Positions 34,770-44,593 of a DNA stretch of 64,000 bases are shown here, piece by piece (within the stretch, counting starts at the first letter, position 1; every line of letters begins with the position of its first letter). The position numbers were made by a program, and so were the translations under genes. Below the pieces are notes generated by a model. That model was given only the letters and a program-made list of their open reading frames with translations, searched no databases and was not told where the DNA came from. This DNA is from Adiantum capillus-veneris (lineage: Eukaryota; Streptophyta; Polypodiopsida; Polypodiales; Pteridaceae): positions 95,065,247 to 95,129,246 of the forward strand of contig CM043954.1 of assembly GCA_014529385.2 (NCBI GenBank). The letters run 5' to 3'.

Positions 34770-35836
34770 TGTTGAAAGGTCAACCTTTCAACAACGCTTC
34801 CACAAAAGATTCCATAAAGATCCCTCAAAGATTCTCTAAAGATTCCAAATAAAGATGTTGATGAAGTGATGAAGACGAAGATGGATATTGTAATGTGAAG
34901 ATACAAGCTCATGGACATCATTGAATATCCCGTTATTATTATTTTGAGCCATTACGGCCACTTTTGTAATGTTTACGGGAACTTCATATTTTAAGTCGGC
35001 AATTGTATTTAGGCCACACATGCTTGTTGGATGAGCAAAGCCAGCTCACTGTGTTGTAATAAAGCTCTATAGAAGCCTAGGGACAAATCAGGTCATTTTG
35101 GTCGGACATTAAGTTTTCTAAGGCTTAGTATATAAGCCAAAACCTAAAGCTTTGCAAAGGAGACTTCTAATAAATCTAATCTGCCGTGTCGTTTGGAGAC
35201 TGTGAGAGAGTGAGAGAGTGTGTCTATGCGCTACAGGAGCTACGGTGGTCAGAATCGCGAACGGAGAGCAGCAGTGTGTTGCCCACGAGGAGAGGTACGC
35301 GTTGATGCTTACATCACGCGCGTTCGTCTGTGTTTTGGCAGATTCACCCACGAGCTACTTTTGGAGTTTCGGTGAGTAACTGTTGTCCGTTTTTGCATTT
35401 CAGCATATCCACGCGATCAAAGCGAGTAGAGCTACACATTAGGCACTTTAGTTTTCGAAAACGTCGACCTGCAAAAACCGGCCAGACATCCTACGTGTTT
35501 TCTGCACGGAGGGTATTGAGTAGGTTTTTTTGGTCACGGACTTTAGGGAGAGTGGCTTATTGGTGTTGATAGGATATCCCTCAAGTTTCGTAATGTTTCG
35601 AGAACATCTAATGGGGTTTTGGCTTGCGGTAGCATCATAGGAGACTCTCACATTCGCAAAACCGATGGCATGTAGAGTTGATATCTCTGTAGGAAGTAGT
35701 CATTAGTCGGTCGAGTAGAGGTTGACACACTTTCTTGCTTCCATGCGCCTGCGGGTCGAGCTTCGTCCTCAGTTGACATTATATGTTAGGTGAGTTCTCG
35801 CTATGCTTACGTCCGTCACGGCGTACCCGTCCAACA
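34770..35836 (+). mobile_element. 5' LTR of element B (1,067 bp), inserted in element D RNase H
   Basis: It starts TGTTGAAAGGTCAACC and ends CCGTCCAACA, giving TGTTG/CAACA inverted termini. The first 24 bases are nearly palindromic. A TATATAAG box lies at about 35,129-35,136, followed by GAGAGAGTGAGAGAGTG. The downstream boundary is fixed by a PBS. The left flank CCTAC (34,765-34,769) would be the target duplication, but the 3' mate is not in the window. Confidence 0.7.
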
Positions 35837-35837
35837 T

Positions 35838-35856
35838 TGGCGCCGCTGCCGGGGAC
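35838..35856 (+). other. tRNA-Asp-type primer-binding site of element B
   Basis: TGGCGCCGCTGCCGGGGAC directly follows the LTR. It matches the TGGCGCCGTTGCCGGGG type used by the Tat/Athila branch of plant Ty3 elements, with one difference. Confidence 0.75.
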
Positions 35857-36199
35857 GAGGGCCCTAAGTAGGTGACCGAGACTAGTCCTTGAGGATAGAG
35901 GTCCCTCTGGCTTGCCAGAGTATATTCATTCTTTTAGATAGGATCGAAGAGTGGTGGACTCTTTTGGTCTTAGAGGGAGTCTAGGAAGCGTGTGTCTAGC
36001 TTAGATCCTTCATCTTAGGTAGTATTAGGTAGTAGTTGGTTGTGGTGTAGAGAGTAGGAGTTGGAGTGGTAGATGTGGTGGTATATTGACTTGAGAGTCT
36101 GTGTGAGGCTAGAAGCAACCAAGGCATCAAAATCACCATCTCACATGATGAGTAGGAGTAGGGTAAGTAGAATATCTTGATTGCTGATCTAGAGTACTT

Positions 36200-38110
36200 T
36201 ATGCATGTCTTATTTGCTGTTAGGCTCATCAGAAAAGTGGAAAACGCTAAGTAGGAAAGACGGTAAATTGTGTTTGGAAGCTGATTTGAAGTCCAAAATT
36301 TTTTTGTGATTATTGCTGAGAGCTCTACAGAGCATAGGGAGTACTACTGCCAGAAAAAAATTGCATTTTAAGACAATAGACATCCTACGCGTAGGATGTC
36401 TCCAGAGCACTTTTGGCAGGGAATTTGGGAAAACTGAGTTGACCAGTGTGTTCAGAAGGGGGGGTTTACCTAAGTATACATTGAAACTAAAGTTTTGACC
36501 AACTCTTGAAACCCAAAAGACCAAAGACGGAGTGTCAAAAACGCGAAAACAAGAAACTTAAGATTCTAAGCACAATTTTGCATAGAAAACTGGTAGGAAT
36601 GCTTGAAAAGTAGTGCTTAAGACTTGGGGATGCCTGTGGATGAATTCTGCCACAAATTTTATCAGTAGACATCCTACGCGTAGGATGTCTAGAGAGTGAT
36701 TCTGGAAGCAAAAATAAACTTTTGGCATCATACCCATATTCTGCATGTTGTGTTGGATACACACACCAAAGTTCATGTCATTTGGACATATAGACTGAGA
36801 GTTAAGGGGATGTTACTCTTTCAGAGAAATATTTTCCCAAAAGTGGTGATTCTGAGCAATTCTGAGCACATATTCTTGTTATATGCATCAAGAAGCACCT
36901 TGGGTAGAAACAAAAGTCCATTCTGAGAAAAAAAGACATCCTACACGTAGGATGTCTACAGGGTGATCTAGTGGAAATTTTGAAATTCTGAGTTGACCAG
37001 TATGTTCAGAAGGTAGGTTTTACCCTATTTTCACCTGGAAAGTGGAAATTTGACCATATCCTGACAGGATAAGGCCAGATAGACTGAAATTGCCAGACAT
37101 CCTACCCAAATTGTGCCAAGGCATTATTCCAAGACCAAAACCATAGGATGGCTGCAGGAGCATGATCTCCATGATATATTGAGTGACACTTAGAGTTTTC
37201 AGCTCATTTGGGTGAGAAAATTGGGTTTTAAGCTGACTTGAGCACTTTTGACTGAAAAAGACTAGAACAGCTAAAATTGGGATCTTTTGAAATCCAAACC
37301 AAAATCTGAGCATACCACTGGGTTGCAGACATCAAGGGGGAGCTTTAGGTCAAGTCTGGGGTCAAACAGGCCAAAAAGACATCCTACGCGTAGGATGTCT
37401 TTTGTGTGATTTTGGACTCTAAACAAAATTTTGAGCATATCACAGTGATCAGCACCTTAAGGAGAGTCTGTGGTTCAAATTTGGGGCAATTCTGAGCAGT
37501 TAGACATCCTACGCGTAGGATGTCTAAGGCATAATTCTGAAACCAAAATTCAACTGTGACCATACCATGCTGTCATATAGCCTTATGCAAGCCTCCTAGT
37601 CAAATTTGGTCCAATTTGGAGTTGATTTGACTTAGGAATTCATCAGAACAGACATCAGGCTTTTGGAACAGATTCTTGATCATTTGACCAACCTATAGGT
37701 GTCAGAATCAAAAAGTAAAAATAGCTGTGAGTTTAGCACATCAAGGGGAAGCTACAGTGCAAGTTTGAGCTGAAACAGAGCAAAAAGACATCCTACGCGT
37801 AGGATGTCTCCAGATTGATTTAGGACTCCAAATCAACATATGAGCACACCACTGTGATCAACACATCAAGGAGAAGCTGGGGTGAAAATTTCAAGTCATT
37901 CTGAGCAAAAAAACATCCTACACGTAGGATGTCTCAAGGCCATTCTTAGGTCCAAATGAAATTCTGAGCATACCATTGTGCTGCTGGACTTAAGGGGAGT
38001 CTCTGGACCAGATTTTGTTAAATTCTGAGCATATAGACATCCTATGCGTAGGATGTCTCCAGGCCACTTTTAGGGTCCAACTGAAATTTTGACCATACGG
38101 AAGTGTTCAC
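36200..38110 (+). repeat. Palindrome-bearing tandem repeats in the element B leader
   Basis: A 24-bp perfect palindrome (AGACATCCTACG plus its reverse complement) or a near-identical form occurs at 36,378-36,401, 36,667-36,690, 36,934-36,957, 37,377-37,400, 37,502-37,525, 37,786-37,809, 37,911-37,934 and 38,035-38,058. A split copy has arms at 37,095-37,106 and 37,144-37,153. Start spacings are 289, 267, 161, 282, 125, 284, 125 and 124 bp. The spacers are themselves diverged repeats with a shared phrase (TTAAGGGGAGTCT..., AATTCTGAGCA). A longer period of about 556 bp also shows (CTGAGTTGACCAGT at 36,435 and 36,991). The array lies between the PBS and the gag-like start, that is, in transcribed leader. 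Confidence 0.9.
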
Positions 38111-38947
38111 AGGGTCACAAAGATCCCAAATCTTCTTCCATTCTAAACTGCATTTCACTGTTTTGGCCATAACTTTCACAAACGGTATCGGATTGGAAAA
38201 GTTTTTATATCAAAACGTAGCCTGAGAGCGACTCTACAAATCTTAGAGCATAACTTGAACTAAATGCATGCCGACGGCGACCATTTAGTTCAACTTTGAA
38301 AAAAACGTCGTTTAAGGCCTCAAAATGCATCCGAACGTCGGGGGTGTCTAAAACAGACAGTTCGAAAGAATTGTGAGAAAACAGACAGTTCGAAAGAATT
38401 GTGAGACAGTTCGGAAGGGTTCACGGTTTTGAAGATTGCTAAGTTAGCAGATTGAAATTATCTTTGGGAAAACCATTGGTCACCCGCTGGAAGGTGCTCA
38501 AGGAACAAGTGTGGCCGTCAAAGGTACATCAAGGATTTCTGCATTCATTGTGAAAAAGTTTGCCAGCTAAATAGAATTTTGCAGATTGTGTGCTAAAGTG
38601 AACAGAGGTTAGCTCGACTCAAGAATCGCTACAAAGGGAGCAGTCATTGCAGTATAGTGGTAAGTTGCATAACTTATCACAGTGCTTCCACTAGATCGAG
38701 GCCTGCTAAAAAGCTCTAGGAAAAGCAAGCAGCCAGACAAGACAGTATCAATCTTGCAAGCAAGGGAGTTAAGAAGTTCAAGCAAAGCCCCCAATTCAGA
38801 AAACTCAGAGATTAAGGCATCCACAAAAGCTGAAGGACCTCAAGCGAAAGAGACCGACACAAGGGGGCTAATAATTTTTATTAGCATTGAGGCAAGCAAT
38901 TAGAGCTATCACTGAACAGGTACAACAAGGGAGTCAAGACGAAAGCA
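38111..38947 (+). other. Element B leader, no clear coding
   Basis: It contains a short direct repeat, ACAGACAGTTCGAAAGAATTG (38,354 and 38,382), and purine-rich sequence leading to the gag-like start codon. The short frame at 38,682-38,903 is unconvincing. Confidence 0.35.
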
Positions 38948-39113
38948 ATGGCGTCTCAAAGGAATCAGACCATTCAAGAAGAAGCTTCAAGTACATCCAC
39001 AGATATTACAAGAGAGCAAATTCGGATCTATCTGATTGGATACTACAAAGGACTGCCATGCTATGAGGATGTCAATCGGAATTTGTACATCAAGACAAAG
39101 AAAGATACAGAGG
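38948..39113 (+). pseudogene. Element B gag-like protein, N-terminal part (before the copia insertion)
   Basis: An ATG at 38,948 opens MASQRNQTIQEEASSTSTD, then REQIRIYLIGYYKGLPCYED. The frame ends at the insertion point. By chance it runs on into copia RNase H codons, giving a 104-codon chimeric ORF (38,948-39,262). The native continuation resumes at 44,599 in a compatible frame once the insert and one AGAGG copy are discounted. The N-terminus has no recognised domain. Confidence 0.65.
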
Positions 39114-39117
39114 TGAC

Positions 39118-39351
39118 GTATCATTTCATCAGGGAAATGCTCGAGGATAAGCAACTTCAGCTTGTCAAAGTTCACACCACAGAAAATCCTGCTGATCTAC
39201 TTACAAAAGGAATTCCCTCAGAGAGCTTTGCGCATTTTCGCAAGCAGTTAGGTGTAGGGTAGTACATCACTTCTCTACATCTCTTGTATATTAGCTTGTA
39301 TAGTAGCTTCTCTCACACTTAAAGTACCACATTGGACTTTAAGTGGGAGGT
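39118..39351 (+). pseudogene. Ty1/copia RNase H C-terminus, first copy
   Basis: It encodes YHFIREMLEDKQLQLVKV and NPADLLTKGIPSESFAHF up to a stop at 39,260. It is nearly identical to the end of the complete RNase H at 42,126-42,270. A PPT-like AAGTGGGAGG precedes the LTR fragment at 39,352. Confidence 0.9.
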
Positions 39352-39503
39352 TGTTGGGGTATAAATCCCAATGTGGTCGCCCAGGTAAGTGGGCGGGCCG
39401 CCAGGTATGTACACATATTCTTTTGTTAAAACCTAATAAGAACTCACTATGCTCTACACATTACAGTAGAGCGAGTTCACCATATCGTCGTGCTCTTCTT
39501 CTC
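39352..39503 (+). mobile_element. Truncated copia 3' LTR, first copy (152 of 192 bp)
   Basis: It begins TGTTGGGGTATAAATCCCAA, after a polypurine tract. It matches the full LTR at 44,402-44,593 (reverse) up to CTCTTCTTCTC, where sequence switches to inverted gag. Confidence 0.9.
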
Positions 39504-39695
39504 ACCATGGTCTTCAGCTTTCTCTTTGCCTTTTTCTGCTTTCCATTCTCTGCAGTCTCTTTTCATGTGACCCTTCTCGCCACAATGGTAGCATTCTATG
39601 TCACTCTTGCCTTTAGCACTGCGGGACTTGCTACGAGACTGATTCCTCTTTCCACCTTTGTACTTTTCTTTGTTCCTTCCCCTGACAACTAAGGC
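39504..39695 (-). pseudogene. Inverted copia gag fragment, first copy
   Basis: The minus strand encodes ALVVRGRNKEKYKGGKRNQS, a basic Ser/Arg stretch, then the knuckle C-Y-H-C-G-E-K-G-H-M-K-R-D-C and EWKAEKGKEKAEDHG. It corresponds to the 3' end of the gag at 42,512-43,303 and is fused to the partial LTR at a GA-rich junction. Confidence 0.9.
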
Positions 39696-39825
39696 TGCTT
39701 CTATGCTTATGTGGCTGCTGTGTTTGCTTACCATACAGACAATGTTCACAGAATTCAAAATCATTAAATGAAAAGCCAGGCAAATAACCAGAACGAGACA
39801 AGATTTCCATTCCCTTCTTGGACCT

Positions 39826-42270
39826 ATGCCTAACCTATCTCTAGGGGGAGCTTCTTACTTTATGACATTTATAGATGATTACTCGAGGAAAGTATGGGTT
39901 TACTTTCTCAAGCACAAGGATGAAGCGTTTAGTGTTTTCAAAACGTTTGTGACACTTGTGGAGAATCAGAGTGGCAAGAAGCTTAAATGCTTACGCACAG
40001 ACAATGGTGGAGAGTATGTTTCAAAGGCCTTTCAAGACTTTTGTGAGTCAAAAGGTATAAAACATGAACTTACTGCTCCTTACAATCCTCCTCAAAATGG
40101 TGTTGCTGAGAGGATGAATAGGACCATACAAGAGAAGGTCAGAAGTATGTTGTCTAATGCACAGCTGCCAAATGGGTTTTGGGCTGAAGCTGTATCAACA
40201 GCTGTTCATCTTGTAAATAGATCTCCTAGCAAGGTTTTGCAGAAGGATTCAGTGCAAGAGATGGTATGGTCAGGCAAAATGCCCTCATACAAGCATCTCA
40301 GAGTCTTTGACTGTGAGGCATATACTCACGTTCCAAAGGAATTTAGGAACAAACTTGAGCCAAAGAGTAGAAAGTGCATCTTTCTAGGCTATGGTAATTC
40401 TGGTGAGATGGGGTACAGACTTTGGGATCCCGAATCCAGAAAGGTTGTCCGCAGCAATGATGTTCACTTTAATGAATCCAAATATCATTCTAAACCAAAG
40501 AGGGTTGAGGAGATTAGAAGAGTTGTCTTCCAAGAAGATGGACCTGCACGTGCAAGACAAAATGTCAGGGCTTAAGAGGAGCAAGGACATGATAGAGTGG
40601 AACCACAGGTTGTGGCTGAGCCTGAGCCACCTATTGTGCGTAGATCTAGACGTGTCACGCGACCTCCTGATAGGTTTGTTCCATATATGAACTATGTCAT
40701 GTTGACTGATTGCAATGAGCCTTCATGTTACAAGGAAGCAGTGCAAATGAAGGACTCCGGGAATTGGCAATTGGCCATTCAGTCAGAGATGACAGCTCTG
40801 CATAAAAACCAGACATGGACGCTAGTTAAATTACCACGGGGCAAAAAGGCTCTACCTTGTAAATGGGTTTACAGGTATAAGATCACCGCTCATGATAGTC
40901 AGCCAAAGTACAAAGCAAGGCTTGTTGCCAAGGGCTTTAAGCAAGAACAAGGCATTGAGTTTGATGAAGTCTTCTCTCTGGTGGTCAAGATGACTACATT
41001 GAGATGCTTTCTTGCATTGGTTGCCATATTAGATTTGGTGTTGCACCAAATGGATGTCAAGACAGCGTTCTTGCATGGTGATTTAGATGTGGAAATTTAC
41101 ATGCAGCAGCCAGAACGGTTTGCTGAGAAAGGCAAGAAAGATTGGGTATGCCAGTTGTTAAAGAGTCTTTATGGCTTAAAACAATCACCGAGGGCATGGT
41201 ACCATAAATTCCACAAGTTTATGCTTTCTCAAGGCTACAAAAGTAGTGAGTTCGATCACTGTCTATATATAAAGAAGGCTAAGGATGGTAGTTGGTTGAT
41301 CCTTATTTTTTATGTAGATGACATGTTGATTGTTGGCAAGCACTTGGAAGAAATTTCAGCTTTGAAGTCAAAGATGGCAAAATCGTTTGACATGAAAGAC
41401 ATGGGTGAGGCAAGTCATATACTTGGTATGCGCATTGAGAGAGACAGATCAAAGAACTTGATTTGGTTATCTCAAACAGAGTATATTAACAAGGTTTTGC
41501 GACGTTTCAATATGGAGAAGGGAAAGGCACTGAGTGTTCCATTGCCACCATATGTGAAACTTAGCAAACAAGATTGTCCTGTGTCTGAGGAAGAACAGGC
41601 TGAAATGGATAAGATTCCATATGCGTCTGCAGTGGGTAGTTTGATGTATGCAATGATTGCTACTCGCCCAGACATTGCATTTGCAGTGGGAGTAGTAAGT
41701 CAATACATGTCAAACCCAGGCAAGAAACATTGGGAGGTAGTGAAAGGAATATTGAGATACCTAAAAGCTACAAAGAGTATGCGTATATGCTATGGGAGTC
41801 AGGAGCTAAGTGTAAAGGGTTTTACAGACTCAGATTATGCAGGTGACTTAGACAACCGAAGGTCTACGTCAGGGTATGTCTTTACATTGGCTGGTGGAGC
41901 AGTATCATGGCGTTCTAGATTACAAGATTGTGTTACTCCGTCTACTACAGAGGCTGAATATGTTGCAGCATCAGAGGCATGCAAAGAATCAATTTGGCTT
42001 AATCGACTAGTAACAGATTTGGGAACCAAAGAAGAGATGCCTGTGTTATATAGTGATAGTCAAAGTGCTATACAATTGGCTCGCAATTCAGTTTATCACT
42101 CAAAGACAAAGCATGTGGATGTGAAGTATCATTTCATCAGGGAAATGCTCGAGGATAAGCAACTTCATCTTGTCAAAGTTCACACCACAGAAAATCCTGC
42201 TGATCTACTTACAAAAGGACTTCCCTCAGAGAGCTTTGCGCATTTTCGCAAGCAGTTAGGTGTAGGGTAG
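39826..42270 (+). pseudogene. Ty1/copia integrase-RT-RNase H polyprotein with one stop
   Basis: One reading frame covers the region, broken only by TAA at 40,573-40,575. Integrase core: TFIDDYSRKVWVYFL (first Asp), LRTDNGGEYVS (second Asp), PQNGVAERMNRT (Glu), then FLGYGNSGEMGYRLWDP. RT from about 40,850: CKWVYRYKI, YKARLVAKGFKQEQGIEFDE, HQMDVKTAFLHGDL, SLYGLKQSPRAWY and catalytic YVDD (41,311-41,322). RNase H: GFTDSDYAGD, RRSTSGYVF, STTEAEYVA, LYSDSQSAIQLA. The integrase N-terminus (HHCC) is missing, as the frame starts near GPMPNLS. FSPVVK-type sequence reads FSLVVK. Otherwise well preserved, so relatively young. Confidence 0.93.
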
Positions 42271-42359
42271 TACATCACTTCTCTACATCTCTTGTATATT
42301 AGCTTGTATAGTAGCTTCTCTCACACTTAAAGTACCACATTGGACTTTAAGTGGGAGGT

Positions 42360-42511
42360 TGTTGGGGTATAAAGCCCAATGTGGTCGCCCAGGTAAGTGG
42401 GCGGGCCGCCAGGTATGTACACATATTCTTTTGTTAAAACCTAATAAGAACTCACTATGCTCTACACATTACAGTAGAGCGAGTTCACCATATCCTCATG
42501 CTCTTCTTCTC
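42360..42511 (+). mobile_element. Truncated copia 3' LTR, second copy (152 bp)
   Basis: It starts TGTTGGGGTATAAAGCCCAA, directly after the PPT AAGTGGGAGG. It ends at the same CTCTTCTTCTC junction to inverted gag as the first copy. Confidence 0.9.
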
Positions 42512-43303
42512 ACCATGGTCTTCAGCTTTCTCTTTGCCTTTTTCTGCTTTTCATTCCCTGCAGTCTCTTTTCATGTGACCCTTCTTGCCACAATGGTAGC
42601 ATTCTATGTCACTCATGCCTTTAGCACTGCGGGACTTGCTACGAGACTGATTCCTCTTTCCACCTTTGTACTTTTCTTTGGTCCTTCCCCTGACAACTAA
42701 GGCTGTTCCTTTGCCTTTGTCCATTGTCTTTCTATTGGTTTCTTCAGTAAGAAGACTTTCTTCTACACCTGCTATGTTCAAACCATCTGGAGGTGCAGAA
42801 TTACTCAAAGCTGTGCGAAAAGTGTCCCAACTTTTTGGCAATGTGATCAACAGGAACATAGCTCTAACAGGTTCATCAAACTTGACACCTTGAGCTGACA
42901 ACTGACTGTAGATTGTGTTGAATTCATTCAGATGATTGAACATAGGTGTCCCTTCTTTCATCTTCAAGTCAACAAGCTTCTTAAGCGAGTATACCTGTGA
43001 AGCTGCACTCTCCTTCTCATAAAGATCACTCAGCTTTAACCATGCTTGATAAGCCGAAATCTCGTCTGCTACATTCAAGTAAACGCTTTCTGTCAAAGTC
43101 AGCATAATGGTAGAAAGTGCCAATTCATCCATTTCGCTCCATTCATCTTCGTCCATATCTTCTTGTTTTATCCCCTTGAGCTTTATAGATTTTATCTGCT
43201 TCTTTTGTACCAACACGTGCCAAATCTTCTTCTTCCACAATGGGAAATTGGTTCCATCCAGCTTCTTGATATTATAAAGAGCAGTGTCCTGTGATCCAGC
43301 CAT
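42512..43303 (-). pseudogene. Ty1/copia gag, inverted relative to pol
   Basis: The 250-codon minus-strand frame (42,551-43,303) starts MAGSQDTALYNIKKLDGTNF. It contains the UBN2/retrotran-gag core: FPLWKKKIWHVLVQKK, ALSTIMLTLTESVYLNV, AWLKLSDLYEKESA, LVDLKMKEGTPMFNHLNEFN and LLITLPKSWDTFRTAL. The knuckle C-Y-H-C-G-K-K-G-H-M-K-R-D-C lies at 42,560-42,601. A TGA replaces a Trp codon right after it, and the first copy keeps Trp there. The gag lies tail-to-tail with the RT gene. Confidence 0.92.
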
Positions 43304-44385
43304 AGCTACGCTTCACAGTGGTTTACTTTCCTGGGAAAAGTTCGGCAGAGTTTCCCCTGTAAACTGACCTCTGAACCAATATCAACCTGTCAAATGAACC
43401 AAGAAAGCTTCAGATTCTGCAGAAATTTTGGCAGAGTCTCCTTTGTAAAATGGCTCTGGTGTACTAAAAACAGACCAAAAAACAACTCAAAAAACCATTG
43501 TCTCTCTAACACTGTAAGTTGTGGGTAAACCTATCCTGCACCTGTACTGTCTCTGACTGTCCTGTCACTGTCCTGTAAGCATAGACTACAACAATGCCTC
43601 AACGGCAGTAAAGCAAAGATGCAATCCCAACTGTTTAACTCACAGTCAATACATCCTAGTTGCCTATCTAAGGGTGCTCGAGGGATCGCTCCAAGACCTG
43701 TATCACCGAAAGGATCTCAACATTCGAGAATCCCCCAGCTCAATAAAACCTCACTCGACCCTCAACAAAGGCTGCAGTAAATCTGACAGTACATAGACTT
43801 CCCACAAATTCATACATCCACAAATTTCCCACTATATGTTGTAACCGCTGCGACGGTTGTTTGCTGCGTGACTCACAGCCAGCAAACTCTCAACAGACAT
43901 ACATCATCTCTGACAATACATCCCATGTGGAAGTACCTCCAATGTCAGGATGAAATCTGGAATATCAAGCAGCAAACACAAGCTACCTGATGAACTAGTG
44001 GATGCCGCCTACAGTCTGTGTGTAGATGTGCCCGTGTCGTATGTGACACGCCTCCAAGAACTGTGAGCCGTCCTTCGATGTGTAGACAGCCACAAATCAA
44101 CACTCTGGGAGTGTCGATATCCTCAGCACCTGCAGTCGTAGGCCGAAAACCCCAAATTTGCAGAGTCGGATCTGCACCCGTCGAGACCACGTAGTTGAAA
44201 ATGGCCTGCGCAGACCTTTGTCGAAGCCGAACGGTGGCCGAGATGACCTCAGAATGAAATTTTGACAACACTGAGCCCTTTGGGCTTGCCCACGAGATTT
44301 GGGGCCGTGTCTTCGCCTGTCGAATTTCACTCCAATGTGAGTTGGTGACTCTAGCCTCCTGCAGTGCTGCCCCGAGCCTCGATCT
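43304..44385 (-). other. Copia leader between PBS and gag
   Basis: About 1.08 kb of non-coding sequence, long for a copia leader. Short ORFs on the minus strand (44,097-44,615) run across LTR and PBS and are not genes. Confidence 0.6.
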
Positions 44386-44399
44386 GAGCTCTGATACCA
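44386..44399 (-). other. Initiator-Met PBS of the copia element
   Basis: The minus strand reads TGGTATCAGAGCTC, two bases inside the LTR end at 44,402. The first 12 bases match the canonical PBS exactly. Confidence 0.9.
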
Positions 44400-44401
44400 G
44401 T

Positions 44402-44593
44402 TGAAGGAGTACGAGCGGAAGTGCGACGCGAGAGAGAGTGCGAGAAGAAGAGCACGACGATATGGTGAACTCGCTCTACTGTAATGTGTAGAGCATAGTG
44501 AGTTCTTATTAGGTTTTAACAAAAGAATATGTGTACATACCTGGCGGCCCGCCCACTTACCTGAGCGATCACATTGGGCTTTATACCCCAACA
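44402..44593 (-). mobile_element. Complete copia LTR (192 bp), reverse orientation
   Basis: The minus strand starts TGTTGGGGTATAAAGCCCAA at 44,593 and ends CTCCTTCA at 44,402, with TG...CA termini. AGAGG directly outside is one half of the target duplication. Confidence 0.9.

Larger units (their letters stand above)
39114..44593. mobile_element. Rearranged Ty1/copia insertion (5,480 bp) with a 5-bp target duplication
   Basis: AGAGG at 39,109-39,113 and 44,594-44,598 flanks the insert, and the host reading frame continues across it. The right end is a normal LTR terminus in reverse orientation. The left end is not an LTR but internal RNase H sequence starting TGACGTATC, which still presents the terminal CA that integrase needs on the other strand. 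Contents left to right: RNase H tail and partial LTR (+), gag fragment (-), INT-RT-RNase H (+), partial LTR (+), gag (-), PBS and full LTR (-). The 39,118-39,695 and 42,126-42,704 segments are about 98% identical, giving a unit of 3,008 bp. Confidence 0.85.

Noticed and set aside
36378-38058. CRISPR-like array of palindromic repeats
   Set aside because: The spacers are related to each other and vary in length, no cas-like genes exist, and the region sits between an LTR/PBS and a gag-like start in plant DNA.
38948-39262. A 104-codon fusion gene
   Set aside because: It is an accidental chimera of the element B N-terminus and copia RNase H created by the insertion at AGAGG.
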